Translations under genes and position numbers: made by a program
Shown here: positions 42,108 through 54,603 of the stretch, piece after piece
Layout of the letters: every line of letters starts with the position of its first letter
How positions within the stretch are numbered: position 1 is the stretch's first letter
From: Yponomeuta sedellus
Lineage: Eukaryota > Arthropoda > Insecta > Lepidoptera > Yponomeutidae
Length of the DNA stretch: 64,000 nt
NCBI GenBank assembly: GCA_934045075.1
Contig: OW203726.1
Location: 8,454,860-8,518,859 of the forward strand
Direction of reading: 5' to 3'
The notes under the pieces: generated by a model
Databases searched by the model: none
What the model was told of the DNA's origin: nothing
The model's input: only the letters and a program-made list of their open reading frames with translations

Positions 42108-43851
42108 TATCCGTTGCACTTTTTTTGTGACAAGTCTCAAGCGGGATATTTCTATTATTATGTAGACTTGTTCTAACACTTTCTGTAAAAGTTTCTTTGT
42201 ATTTCCGTGAGCGTTTACATTTTTTTGCAATCGCTATGTAAAGCAACATTTTACGACGGCAAGAGTTGGCCATTTTATGTTAGTAAGGTAGGTATACTAA
42301 ATACATCTATCAATACAGAAAAAATATAATAACTTTTAAAACCAACTATTTCATATATTATAGATTAGAGTGACAAAATACAAAGAAATAGATTTGAGTA
42401 TAATAACGACGGTAGGTGAAGTGAAATTTTTACCGCACTGGGATATTTTCTTTTACAGTTAATTGATTAAAGCAACAAACAGAGTGGGTAATTAATGTTG
42501 CTCCTCGTATCTAGTTTTGGTCCGATCAAAATATCTTAGTACCAGTTCAAGTTCAATAAACTTGTGACAAGGTTCTTCGATGAATGCATAATTTATGGCG
42601 CATTACAGATTAATTTATTTGTCATAAATCCCATATTTGCAATATATTGAAAAACCTGTTATTTAACGTATAATATTTCACTGTGGTTCATTATGCATCG
42701 TGTTATTATTAAATAGGTGAGCTTAATGCTACTTAGCATTTTCAACCAACTAACCTAAGTTTTATCACCTTCATAGTAACTATTTAAGGCGCTTAGTGCC
42801 GAAAAAAAATCGTAACATACGTTTTATCTAAAAGTGAACATGAGAAATCTTAACAACTGTGATAACCATTATTAGAACCTACAGTGTAGAACCTAGGATC
42901 AACAATCTAGGACTTTAATGGATTACGAATACGGCCGTTTTTAGCGGAAATCGATTTAAGTCCTAGGATATTTATACTACATTCTAGACTGAATGTTCTT
43001 AAAATATATGATAAAAAAGCGCTTGTCAGTGAAGTATTCACCATTTAATCCGGTCCATCTTTACTGCAGTATTTACAAGTACCTATGATGCAGAAAATGG
43101 TATGAAAAGTGAATTGATTTACTAATATAAATTTAGGAATCATTTATTTGTAAACGAACCGGTTTCTTATCTCGAACACCTTAAGCGCTCACAGGTCTCT
43201 GACCCATTTTACAAAAGGCATGCATATACATAAACTGACGCCTAATATACCCCATAGGTTAAAAAAGGCAGAGACTAGACTTCGCTATAATTATGTTACT
43301 AATATTATAAATGTAAAGTTTGTATGGATACTTGTTACTAAATCATGCCTGAACGGGTTGTAACGCATATAATTAGTATTAAACCCGCATTGCAATATTT
43401 ACTTGGTGCAATAAAGAATTTTAATAATAATAATATCAACATTTCTTCGCGAACGAAGTCGTGGGAAGCACCTAGTATATGTATGTATGCATGCATGTAT
43501 GTATGCACAATATCACCAGAGTAGAATGGGAACTTCGCCACCACCAATAACGTTACAATAGCTTAGTTAGGAAATTGCGAATCTTTGAAATTAGATACAT
43601 GATAAGTAGTTTTTTATATCTATTTTAACTTTTTAACGTTACTTTTTTATTTATTAGTTGCTTTTTATTCTTTCGTTTTAGCCATTTGAATTAAAAAAAA
43701 TGAATTAATTTTTGTTTTATTTTTTCGTCGTTCGAAAGTTCTATAACATATGGAGCTACACGACATTATTCAAAGAATTCAAAAATAGAGCAAAGACCAC
43801 TTTATTATTAGAAAATAGAAACGGCTTTGGCATTCTTAAGTACATAACAAG
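42108..43851. other. Intergenic DNA, no gene seen
   Basis: Mostly AT-rich. 43430-43505 has GCGAACGAAGTCGTGGG followed by a GTATGTATGCATGCATG microsatellite, which looks like the 3' end of a dispersed element. Confidence 0.4.
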
Positions 43852-44110
43852 ATTTTAAAAACCTATTTAGAGGCTAAAAATTTCACTCATGCCGGGATTC
43901 GAACCCGCAACCTCTGGCTATCCGTGCCAGCGCTCTTCCAATTGAGCTAATGGGCGATTCACGAAATTTCACAATTTCACAATCAGTGAAATTTCGAACC
44001 TCTTTACACTATTCTCTGTATTACGTACAGGCAGCGACATCTAGCTTAAGTAAATTGCATCACTTACAGGTAATAGGTTTTTAAAATTGTCCTTAGCACG
44101 GGTTAGTTAA
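43852..44110 (-). mobile_element. SINE of the CCCGTGCTAAGG family, longest copy
   Basis: On the minus strand it runs from CCCGTGCTAAGGACAATTTT through GATGTCGCTGCCTGTACGTA and CAGAGAATAGTGTAAAGAGG to the tRNA-like head with GGGTTCGAATCCC, and ends TTTTTAGCCTCTAAATAGG. Confidence 0.8.
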
Positions 44111-46416
44111 ATATTCAGTGGTTACGTTTTTCGCTTTACCATAGACTATTTAAATTGCCTCTGAAAAGTGTTTTAGCGAATCGAGATTTTATAAAATAAA
44201 ACCGTAACAGACTTATTTACCTATATAAAGTCGATACCAATGAAATACTCTTAAAACAGAGTTTAAGCTGGCGAAATTATGGAAGAAACTCCTATCATAA
44301 ACCGGCTTAACTCCGTCTAACTGTTTTTGTGGGATTGACTTTTTTATACCTAAAACTGTTATTTGTGTTCTTTATGTGTGTCAGCGATCCCCACAATGCA
44401 AGCGGTGGGCGGGCGGCGCAGTCGTAAATGCGCCAAAACAGTCGATTTGCAATTTCGCGCTTACAGCGACAATTAAACCTCAATTTTGTTATGTGCTAAA
44501 CTGCCGTAGTCGGGCCATTTAATGAACGAGTGAACGAACTTTGGATTGGAGAGTTAAGGCATTTTCTTCGATCAGAAATCGTCGGGTTATATTTTATTGA
44601 TTACTGAAAAAGCTTTTCGGAAATGCGATTAATTAAATAAGCAAAGCTCACTTTAAATGGTTTGTTTTCAAGTTAATAACACGTGATATATTCATATAGT
44701 TAGAATTATTGATAGAAACGAGTTAGTAGTTTGAGTTTAAATGCTGCCAAAGACTACGAAACTGAAACGTGAAATGTTATCACGAGTCACCTGTGCAATT
44801 TAGTGCCAATAACACTCTATTTATTTTAAAACTGTAGAAATAAACTGATCAGAGTAAAATATAAAAAAGTTATAAATTGTATTGAAACTTATAAATTATA
44901 AATTTATCAAACGTGAAGTGGAAAGTGATAATATGAAAATGAAATCTAGAATGGGAGACGTAATTTGTAAAATTTGTATTTAATGAAAGGAAGAAATATA
45001 AAAATTGCTGCACAGAGGTTTGCACTGTTACAGTTAATACATGTATCTATTTTTAGTAAAACCAGTCCGAGCTCACGCCGCTCTGCTGGGTAACTAAACT
45101 CTTGACAAAATCTGACTGGTCTCCCTAGGCAACAAACTATGAAGTCTTAATTTCACCTCTCAAACAAAACCCGGTATAATATCCCGTTGTTACTCAAGGC
45201 CCGCCCGAGTAATAAACGTATATAGCTTGTTGAGGTGGATATAAACCGAGTTTTGTATCATTGGTGAAATCATTCCAAAACCTTATCTCACTTAGCGCAT
45301 CAAACACTATCTGATAGAGGAGGAGGACCGCTAATGAACAATACGTGACAGCGACAAAAACGTTTTAAACGGCACAGTCGTAAATGGGCATTCCCTAACT
45401 CGCCATGCCTAATGGTGACATCAGTGACTGGCTGGCGAAATGACTCTCGGCTCACCCACAATCGCGAAATATGTTTAAACAATTTCCACAAGCGTTTTAT
45501 TACTTCCTTGGAATAACTTAAGACACTTAATAAGAAAACAGAAATATCTACAAGATAGGTTAGCGGTAACCTGCGCCGACTTTATTGGAAAGTAAAACAC
45601 TTGTACAGTAAATGTTTAAACTGCTCTTTATTGGAAAATATGTTTCACCCCTGTTTCTAGTAAAAAAGCAGTCTGTTATTCTTATACCAGATGTCAGTTT
45701 GCAAAACTGCAGTAAAAAAACTCACTTCTCTTAACTGTAAATTAAAACATATTGAGTGTATGAGAAACCAGGGGTGAGATACGAGATAATATAAGACAGT
45801 ATTCATTATTGCATACTAGGAAGAACATACTTAAAATGTTTACAAAGATACAGTACAAACAGTGGCCTTATTGCTTATAGCAATTTCTTCTCGACAACCT
45901 ACGATGGAGACGTTGGAGGGGTATATTATTACTTTTTTCTGTAACTATGTGATCTGTGTGTGACTGTTAGTTTATTAAGTAATCTTATAATTACAAGACA
46001 TTTCTACATTTATTAATTATCCATTAACAGATGGTTCAGACGCAGATTACATTCCTCTAAGGGAACCCTATATTTTATTGGCTAGAAACTTATTAAGGCC
46101 AAAGTTTTGATTCCTTGAGCCGTACCTCTGAATTAGGTATATTCCGTGCTAAAGAAGCAACATGGTATTAACACTAAATTGTCAATCTGGTGACCTTCTT
46201 TGCAATATTATACGTGTAGCTTTCGAATGACTAGAGTCGTCACATTTCGTACATATGGGCGGAAGTTTTTTGCTTTGCTAAAATCCACTAAAAGGAGTTG
46301 TATTCGGAGGAAAGCTCTCATGTAGGTAACATACTCGATGCGGATAACACACCTTTCGCCGCTTTAAAATATTTGTATGAATTTATTGTCTGTGTGACTT
46401 AACTATTGGATTTCAA
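44111..46416. other. 5' flank of the second cuticle gene
   Basis: No ORF with support. A TATAAA at 45240-45245 followed by GTATCATTGG at 45256 is promoter-like, but it is 1.1 kb from the start codon and the spacing is short. 45765-45925 is a LINE-tail-type repeat also seen at 52318 and 58842 (GGCCTTATTGCTTATAGCAA). Confidence 0.4.
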
Positions 46417-49400
46417 ATGAAGATGGAGTTTCTGTTTAAAGTAAGTTTATTTTCAAATAGTGCATTGTGTGTGAGTGAACGTACTTTAGCTTCAAGTTGT
46501 GGTGCTTTAACTGGATGCGCCTACTGCATTGGTAGGCGTGTAACTCTGTGAATAGCTGCTTCTTTCTACTGCGAAGTTTTTGCCATGTTGATAATGTTAA
46601 AAGTCTTTTTCCTTGGTTAAACATTTGAAAACACTAGTCGTGGGTTCGATTACCACTGGAGGCCACCATACTTGACTAATTGTAACCAGTCTCAGTGTAT
46701 TTCCATTGTTTTGAAGTCTTTTCGTGCTCACCATAACACAGGTCATTCTTATTTTGAACAAGAACAAGTGATTGTGTTGTGTGGTTGTTGTTTTTATTTC
46801 TAAGTAACTGACCCTATGAACTTCGTACCACCTAATAGTCGATTCTTTAATATTTTTTTTATTTTTCTTCCGTACGAACCATCCTCGTACTCCAAGAAAT
46901 ATTCTAAAGAAAGAATTAGCGACATCGGTTCAGCCGCTCTCGAGATTTGCGCTTACACATTCAGCGATAAATTTTTATATTATAGATAGATAAAGAACAA
47001 AGATATCTCAACTGATATGAGATATGAGTCCTGCAGATCAGGACCGAGATCCATAAAACATGCAAATTCGAAGTTTATGGTGGCAATTCGAATTACATTG
47101 CGTAGCTGAGACGTTTTGTTAATCTGTGCCTTAATCGACTTTGCAATGTACAATGGTATCAATGTTAGTTCAATGAAACAGGCCTCAGACGTACCTTACT
47201 ATTATTCAGTAGCCTCCTCATATTAATTGGTTAACGACGTCTCGTGAAAGGATTTACTTTTGTGACGTCTAAGTGTAATTTTTAAACGTTAAAGATACTA
47301 ATTACGGATTCACAGATGTTGCTGGTTACAACGACCTGGGTGATTCAAGCGGGAGTGTTATCGGCGCCTAGGCAAGCAAGGCTATCGATGGCCGAGGCTC
47401 AACCCAGCTATTACTTCACGGATATTGATGGTACATAAAAGGAATATAGTAATATTGCTGCCCTAAGTTTTAGTTGCCTGGATGTTGAGACAACAAATTG
47501 GTAGCTTTAATCCTCAATATCCACTTAACTAATGACACCAATAAACGTGACATCTAAAACTTGAAACAGAGAAACAAAAGTACGATAAAATATTTACTCC
47601 CTTCTCCTTCCTAATTAACTACTTTACATATTATTTATGGTATACTGACCTCCTGACCTCATCCGCTAAAGGGAAATTTATTATTAAATGCTGTTTCTAT
47701 TTGAAACATATCGTTCGCATTTTGGTTTAAGCCATGGGTCACACAGAAAATGCGTGGGACGGAGGTGCGGAAAAGACGTGTCATTAATCTAATACAAAAT
47801 ATACCGAAGAACAAAGCCCAACCTGAATGAATGAAAGAAAGAAAACACATTTATTAATGGACGTCCTTTCCGTGTGGGCTTCGTCCCATCCGTGCAGAAA
47901 GTAAGTACAGTTCGTATGAAATCCTTATCCGCGACTTTTCCGCGCCCCTTCTGTGTGACCGTTGACAAAGGTATATTAACTGTTGAATATAACAGTATCA
48001 TCTAAATGTCTCTGCTAACCCACAGTTCAGTTTAACCGGTTTCTTGTATTAAATTAACCTACGCAAACTGTCTCACTCCTGGCCACGGCCAGTCTTAAAA
48101 GACCTCTGTCTCTATTCACTTGCAGGCTATCCCGGAACTTACTCGTTTGGTTACGATGTCAAAGACCAAGAGAAGGGAAATCAGTTCAGGACTGAGGAGC
48201 GGTATCCGAATGGCACGGTGGCTGGAAGCTATGGTTATGTGGACGGAAAGGGGAGACTGCATCGCTACAGATACGTTGCTGATGAAAAGGGATACAGGTA
48301 AAAAACTAGATACAAGGCCCTGCTTTATAGCTGCAATCGTATGAACTTACAAATGTCGGTCTTTTTTGCCCAAACTCACGATTTTCCGGTTTGTCGATAT
48401 TGATTGGCAATTGTAATTTTGAAACTAGTTGAAGCTTTTTCAAATAATACAGAGCTGGGTGTTATTAATGAAACATGAGCTACTTTCGACCTCTAATACT
48501 CTAAAATGTTTACAAAATTTAAACTTAGCGTATAACTCTTGAGGGAAAATACCATCAATCGTAAATTTCAAAAATTTTATGTTTCTTGATGTATCAATAC
48601 GTTCAATGTAATCTGGCAATTATTGTCAAAGGCAACTTGCTAAATATTATACCCTTATTTTTACTCAGACTACTTAAACTGCTTTTTCAGCTCCTTATGA
48701 CTATCTGTCGGTACCTAACTGTAACTGATTGCATTCCTATGACATTGCCCGTGCAACTAAACTCTGAATATTGCGCGATGCAATCTCCGGCGCGCCAAGT
48801 GCTTATTTTGTTCGCATTGCAATGCGATTGTTTAGCATACTACAAAAAAGCGACAAGTACCTAATAACCATTCCCGTACCATTAACACTCTATTGATTAA
48901 CTATTACTTCGATATCAACCCTTGTATGTCCCGACTGCTGGGGCACGGGTCTCTTCCTGCATCGCAGGAAGGTTTGGCTACACTCCACCACGGGGGCCAA
49001 GTCCACGTTGGTGGAGGATTGTAAGACAGTGGCTGGCCATACTGTCATAAGTTATCAAGCCGTCCATAAGGCCTCTGACATGGCTTAACGACTGTCATTA
49101 CACGACAGCCGGCACCAAAGGATAATCGTGCCTTGCGAAGCAAGGAAGCGCTCGGAAAAGTGCCACTGAAGTCACGGGACGGTCCTGCACCTGACCGCGC
49201 CGTTTGATGCATAACTCGAATGATCGCTTCCAATAACTCGGTTCGACTAGGCCACGAGCGCTTCTATTAGTTGAAACTATTAGTTGAAAACTGCAAAAAA
49301 CTCTTTTTTTCATTCACTATAAAATCAAAATGTTAACTTAATGGACGTCAAAGATGTTAGTTTCACAATTAATAGATAATGTGGAGAAGAAAGAAGCTAA

Positions 49401-51020
49401 ACAAAGGAGCTCCACATTTATTCTTTTGAAATCATGTTTTAATTTAAAAACCTATTTAGAGGCTAAAAATTTCACCCATGCCGGGATTCGAACCCGCAAC
49501 CTCTGGCTATCCGTACCAGCGCTCTACCAATTGAGCCTCTTTAATTTTCTCTCTCAAATTTTTAGCCTCTAAATAGGTTTTTAAATTTGTTCCTTAGCAC
49601 GGGTTAGTGCATTAAAAATAAAAATAGTGTAATCATGTTTTAACTTAAGAGAGTTAAAGGAGTTTTCAACTAAAAAGGACACTAGACTACACTAGACATA
49701 GTCATTTCCGCTAACATTATTTGAACACTTTGTCTTCCAATGTTACTAGTAGTATACCTAATATGCTTTTAGGTTTAGAGTATGCTTACCTAACACATTT
49801 TTTAACGGCGTCGGTGGTAACTCAAATGCATCTTGAGGAATATTACTGTAGAAGAAGAAGAATAATTTATGTCACTGTATCAAAGCTGACCTCTTTTACA
49901 GCTCCCGCAAATTTTCTTCAGAGTATGTGATTAGAACAAAAATATAAAACTTTGCTTTTGGGAACGTTAGAATTAGTATCTTGCGCGCAAAATTTGAAAC
50001 CTGTTTCGTTCTAAAAGTTTTTTATATTATCTTGATACTTGTCATTAGGTATGAAAATCTACAAAATTATTAATTAATTTTAAACTTGTGCTTCTTGGAT
50101 AAATGATTTTTGCGTTATTTTCACATTACGTAGAATAATGACAAACATCCATAAATAAAAAAAATGACATTTATAATAGTGGGCTCACTGAATTACTTCT
50201 GAACAGCAGGCGTCGACTACCCAACACTGATGTAATATATATAATTGTCCAAGTAATTATGAGGGTGACTAGAAATAAAGAATTAAATAAGTAAGTAATA
50301 AGCAATAAGGCCGCCAATTATAATATGAGCTTTAGAATAAAGAATATTCTTATCTTATGTTAAGTACTGATGTCAGCAGAGATGCAAATCGACAGCGCAT
50401 AAATCAAATTTTAGGTCTAAAGTCCCCCCGAAGTAGAGTGCACTATTTTACTTGGGTGCACTTTCTATTTTACTTTCGTGCACTTACAGGTTAGGTTATC
50501 TTAGCTCTAATCCAGCTTATATAAGTAATAACATTTTTACGAAAGACACATGTTACATAATGTACAGTGAATGCATACCAACAACTTTGTTGTTATAATA
50601 TCTGATAACTGACAAAAACGTAATAATTATACTATTTTTATTTTCAATGCACTAACCCGTGCTAAGGACAATTTTAAAAAACGTAATAGTCGTGTTTCAA
50701 GACTTGCTTTTTGTCAATTACATCCCTGTGTATCCAGATAAATCAATATATTTTGTGTCATCATTACATTTATTGTCTTCGATTAATTTCACAGGGTTAG
50801 GCGGATTAAATCAGACAAGCTACAGTCTGGGCCGCAGTACGGTAAACCAGCTCAACAACAAAATGACTTCGGAGCTAATAGTCAGACTCAAGCGCCTTCG
50901 GTGACGTGGACGAGGAAGAAGAACCCGATGAAGAATTGGACACTTGGCAAAGGGCAGGAGCGATCTGTTTACCAGGAAGATTACAGGATCGAAAGACCTG
51001 GATATTATTCATACTCTTAG
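46417..51020 (+). CDS. R&R cuticular protein (chitin-binding), four exons
   Basis: Coding exons 46417-46440, 47316-47430, 48126-48297 and 50795-51020 have GT-AG borders and agreeing phases (0, 1, 2), giving 178 residues. Exons 1 and 2 form a signal peptide (MKMEFLFKMLLVTTTWVIQA), with cleavage likely near LSA-PRQ. Exon 3 holds nearly all of the Rebers-Riddiford domain: YPGTYSFGYDVKDQEKGNQF, EERYPNGTVAGSYGYVDGKG, YRYVADEKGYR. This NGTV/GYVD form differs from the RR-2 signature of the first gene and fits the RR-1 or atypical class. The tail is long, Gln-rich and then basic and aromatic, ending ERPGYYSYS. The product is expected to be a secreted chitin-matrix protein. An alternative start at the second Met of exon 1 is possible. 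Confidence 0.9.
46635..46800 (+). mobile_element. SINE copy (GGAGGCCACCATAC family)
   Basis: CGTGGGTTCGATTACCACTG, then GGAGGCCACCATAC and GAACAAGTGATTGTGTTGTG match the copy at 22572. It lies in intron 1 of the second cuticle gene. Confidence 0.7.
48905..49265 (+). repeat. Dispersed repeat CCCACTGCTGGGGCACGGG, full-length
   Basis: Matches 24360-24690 block by block, ending GGCCACGAGCGCTTCT. It lies in intron 3 of the second cuticle gene. Confidence 0.8.
49440..49630. mobile_element. Foldback SINE: tRNA-like head between inverted tails
   Basis: The 27-base tail AAAAACCTATTTAGAGGC and onward (49446-49472) recurs in perfect inverse at about 49558-49584. Between them is a tRNA-like head (GGGATTCGAACCC). 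After the second tail comes CCTTAGCACGGGTTAG. It lies in intron 3 of the second cuticle gene. Confidence 0.75.
50285..50360 (+). repeat. LINE-tail-like repeat fragment
   Basis: AAGCAATAAGGCCGCCAATT and GAATAAAGAATATTCTTATC match, in reverse, the repeat at 52318-52445 and 58842-58985. Confidence 0.6.
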
Positions 51021-51868
51021 ATTATATTAAAATTCTATGGTAAAATGCACACGCACTATCTGAGCCTAGATTCTCTTAATATACTATAGTCTAGAGTATT
51101 CATTGTAGTATAATTTGCATGAACACGTCAAAGAAATGTAAAAGCGTGACCTAGGGCCTGTTTCATAGAACTACAACTCAGGTTTTATTATGAATCTTCA
51201 ATATAAATTGCAAAGTTGATCTACCAACAGATTAACAGTTGGGAAATCTCTGCTACGCAGTACATCAATAGTCATGTTTATAATGATAAACCATAAATTG
51301 TAGTTTTATGAAACGCAGCCTTCGGTCATTGCCCTTAAATGCATTTACAGAATCGAGGCTCAGATTTAACATGCAAATAATTAAAATGTAAAAGCGAAGA
51401 TTTGAATTCAAATTCAGTGTGTAATCGTGTGAACAGTAGAGAGAAGATTCAAAAGACTACCATCGATTTCTGTCTATAATTGCACAAAATAAACACTTTT
51501 AGCCTTGCATGGTTACACACAGGCACACTCCACTTATCTTCGTATTTTTTCAAAAAGAACGAATGAAAGATTTAAGAATTTATTTTCTGAAATTCTCAAT
51601 TCAAAAATCTGCGGTAAATTTTTTGCTTGGTTTTTGCCGGTGCATTCGAAACAAAGTGACTTGTTGTATGCGTGAGACACAAATCTGAAAGATCTGCTGA
51701 AACACGGACCAAGATCTCATGAAATTAGATAAAAAACGTTTAGTCCGGGATATGACAAAACGTTGATGAAGCGAAGGTGATCTGTCAGGATCGTTGCAAG
51801 TGACAGTCCCTGGTCTCTGCCTATCCCATATGTATATATGACAAAATGTAGAAAAAAATGATATCTGA

Positions 51869-52004
51869 CAACTTGATAATGTCTTACAAACTCTTTATTT
51901 GAGGAAAGCCGACCTAGCTTCACACATGTATGACATACACCATACATGTGTGAAGCTAGGTCGGCTTTCCTCAAATAAAGAGTTTGTAAGACATTATCAA
52001 GTTG
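51869..52004. repeat. Perfect 64-bp palindrome with 8-base loop
   Basis: The arms 51869-51932 and 51941-52004 are exact reverse complements over all 64 bases (left arm begins CAACTTGATAATGTC and ends CACACATGTATG); the loop is ACATACAC. No second copy was seen. It lies about 850 bases after the stop of the second cuticle gene. Confidence 0.95.
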
Positions 52005-52317
52005 CTATATATCATAATAAGTTGTTATATATGTAAAATAACACACATTTTCTCATCAGTTCCTGGTTCATCTTAAAACACTGACCTCGGTTTTTGAAGG
52101 TCAAGTACTGATAGGTTGTAGATAAAACGACGAGTGGCCATTTTTAAACATCATAGAGTTGTTTGGTGTTTGTTAAGGACATTCCATCTGCAGTATGTAC
52201 TAAACTTAAAAACACGTAATGGATATTGGTCTGAAATGTAGTTTAGTTCAGCTTTACATTGAAATACGTAACTTATTTATTTAATTTATTGAAGTTTACT
52301 CATAAGTGATTAGATAC

Positions 52318-52445
52318 CGAATGAAGATAAGATAAGAATATTCTTTATTGAGCTCATGATATAAAAAAACGTATATAGACGTACACAGTACAATTGGCGG
52401 TCTTATTGCTAAAAGCAATTTCTTCCGGACAACTATTATTTCTGT
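52318..52445 (-). repeat. LINE-tail-like repeat
   Basis: GATAAGATAAGAATATTCTT, then GGCGGTCTTATTGCTAAAAG and CAATTTCTTCCGGACAAC recur at 58842-58985 and, weaker, at 45765-45925. On the minus strand it ends in AATAAAGAATATTCTTATCT, like a LINE 3' end. Confidence 0.65.
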
Positions 52446-53272
52446 TTTATGGAGTCTCGGTACATTTATAACTCCGACAAATCATTAGACAAATGACTTT
52501 CATTTAGCATGGACCATATTTTGGGTCGTTTTTGAAACTTTTTCGCACTTTTAGTCAAATTAGTACATAATTTAAAAAAAAAAGCTCTTGGTCGTCCGTC
52601 GCAATCTCAACCCGACTGCGTGGATTTTTGTTCAAGTTATCTATCAGGCATTATACCTCCATTAAAGTTTCGTCAAAGTCATGTGTTTCAAAGCAGAGCT
52701 GTATGGTAATGTGTAATTAAGACGACCCAATATTATTTACAGTTCAGGGAGGCGCCTTTGGTAACATAATAGCAATATACAAAGTTAGGCTGGAGTCCAC
52801 TATCAAGGTCATGTAATAGGTTTTCCCCACGATGGGTACATACCGGAATTAAATTTTCCCATAACCTTTTTGATCACAAACTATTCCTTATGGTATGTAC
52901 ATCCAGCTACCGACTTAGTCTTCCTACAATCCTCTCCATCCAGGTTGCCTGGAAAAGATCGCTCTAAGCGCGATAAGACCACCAACTGTTTAGGAAACTT
53001 AAAAAAATGTAATTGTAATTATTTTTTTTCTAGTTGTGTAATAAAGTGTTCTCTGCATATTTATCAAACTCTATTTGTAAATTTTTTTTACTAGTTTTTT
53101 ATTTAATCTGTGAATTCATTTATATGTTTATTGTCAAACACACAGATTAAAAAGACTCAGTCAAACATATTATGTCAATTCGATGTAAAACATCTGTTTA
53201 GATTAATTTTATGAGCTTTTATTGAAATATTTATTTTATAATAAACGAAAGCAAACCCTAGAATAAATTATT

Positions 53273-54453
53273 ATGAAAGCATTTGTTATTGCATTCCTCT
53301 TTGGTGCTGTGCAATGTAAGTAAACGAATATGAATGTGTGCCCCAACAATCTGCAGTCTATCTCTATGTTAAAATTCATCTAAATTGTTCAACGATTATG
53401 CGTGAAAATGCACCAAACATGCAAAGTTACTTTTGAAATAATTAAAATATCATATTGGATTTGTTCTTTTTTCCACTATCTGTTCTGGTAACTCAAATAT
53501 GTCTTCTGATGGTTTGTATTTGCACCAGGTTCTCCACTTCCAAAAATCTCTGAAGTAGGCCAAAACGATGAAAACGAGAGGCAATTTTCCAATGGTACGG
53601 TCGTCGGAAAATGTACTTATTTAGATAGAGAAGGAGATCCTATCCATATAAAATACTATGCAGACAGGGGTGGCTATGGGTAAGAAATAAGTATTCTTCT
53701 ATCGAACTATTCAGGCATCGTTTTAAGGATTCCAAAAAGAAAAGGGAAACTATGGTCCTCTACAAAAAGTAGAGATCAATTCTCGCCTCTGCCTCTCGGT
53801 CTTGCGAAATCACGTTTGATTTGTATACCTGAGATTGTGGGTTTCAATCCCGCGGGGGGCCACGGCACATTTGGAGAAATGGTATCTGGGCGTATTTCCA
53901 TGTTTGGATTTTCTGCCTTATTACCATAGCAAAGGGTATCTTAATTGGGACCAGAACAAATGATTGTATTTCGTAAAAGTTATTTATATACCTATGTATC
54001 AAAGTCCCTGATTCTAGGTACAAACAAAGTTTCTTAATTTTCAGGGTTGAACTTCAAAGTGTTAAACTATTAAACCCGGCACAGAAAATAAATCAAATAC
54101 CTGCTGAAACAAATTTATTAGAATCTTTGGACAACATGGATGAGCCAGATGGTATGAACATGGAAAAAAGGTTAATTAAAAAGTATATTAAATTGAAAGA
54201 CCAAGAACGAAGAACTAACCCAAAACATACATATAAAGACAAAGTTTATGTTAGAGCGAAGGACAGAAAATTAGATGACCATATTCTTTCCCAAAGATAT
54301 GGAGGAAATAACGTTGCTGATTATGAAATATTTGTTGCAAATAGACTAAAACATATTCCAGAGAATTATGAAGAGAAAGAAGTACAAATTCGCAACAAAG
54401 GTAAAAGACTGCTTCGTAACGTAGGATGGAAATGTTTCCACAATAACAATTAA
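53273..54453 (+). CDS. Secreted protein, diverged relative of the R&R cuticle gene, three exons
   Basis: Exons 53273-53315, 53529-53679 and 54045-54453 (phases 1 and 2) give 200 residues. A clear signal peptide (MKAFVIAFLFGAVQC) is followed by a short domain whose second half aligns with the R&R exon of the gene at 46417: FSNGTVVGKCTYLDREGDP and KYYADRGGYGV against YPNGTVAGSYGYVDGKG and RYVADEKGYRV. The first, aromatic half (YSFGYDV) is replaced by SEVGQNDENE. The same exon has the same phases, 1 in and 2 out, in both genes, so they probably arose by duplication. The remaining 135 residues are charged and Lys/Arg/Glu-rich with no known motif. Chitin binding is doubtful because conserved aromatic residues are lost. 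A TCAGTC initiator-like site is at 53157. Confidence 0.8.
53815..53995 (+). mobile_element. SINE copy (GGAGGCCACCATAC family), diverged
   Basis: GTGGGTTTCAATCCCGCGG, GGGCCACGGCACATTTGG and TTAATTGGGACCAGAACAAA follow the family order. It fills most of intron 2 of the diverged cuticle-like gene. Confidence 0.65.
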
Positions 54454-54472
54454 ATTAATAATACTTCAGTAT

Positions 54473-54478
54473 AATAAA
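54473..54478 (+). terminator. Poly-A signal of the gene at 53273
   Basis: AATAAA lies 20 bases after the stop codon. Confidence 0.7.
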
Positions 54479-54539
54479 GGTAAGTAGGTGCTAAATATAA
54501 CTCCATAACAATAAACAAAACTATATGGTATTAAATTGT

Positions 54540-54545
54540 TTTATT
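54540..54545 (-). terminator. Poly-A signal of the minus-strand zinc-binding gene
   Basis: AATAAA on the minus strand, about 59 bases after the stop at 54604. Only some 60 bases separate it from the signal of the convergent gene. Confidence 0.65.
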
Positions 54546-54603
54546 GATTCCTGATAAATCTATACGTTTATATCAATAGCAAATAACCGTACAAAAAAAG
54601 TTC

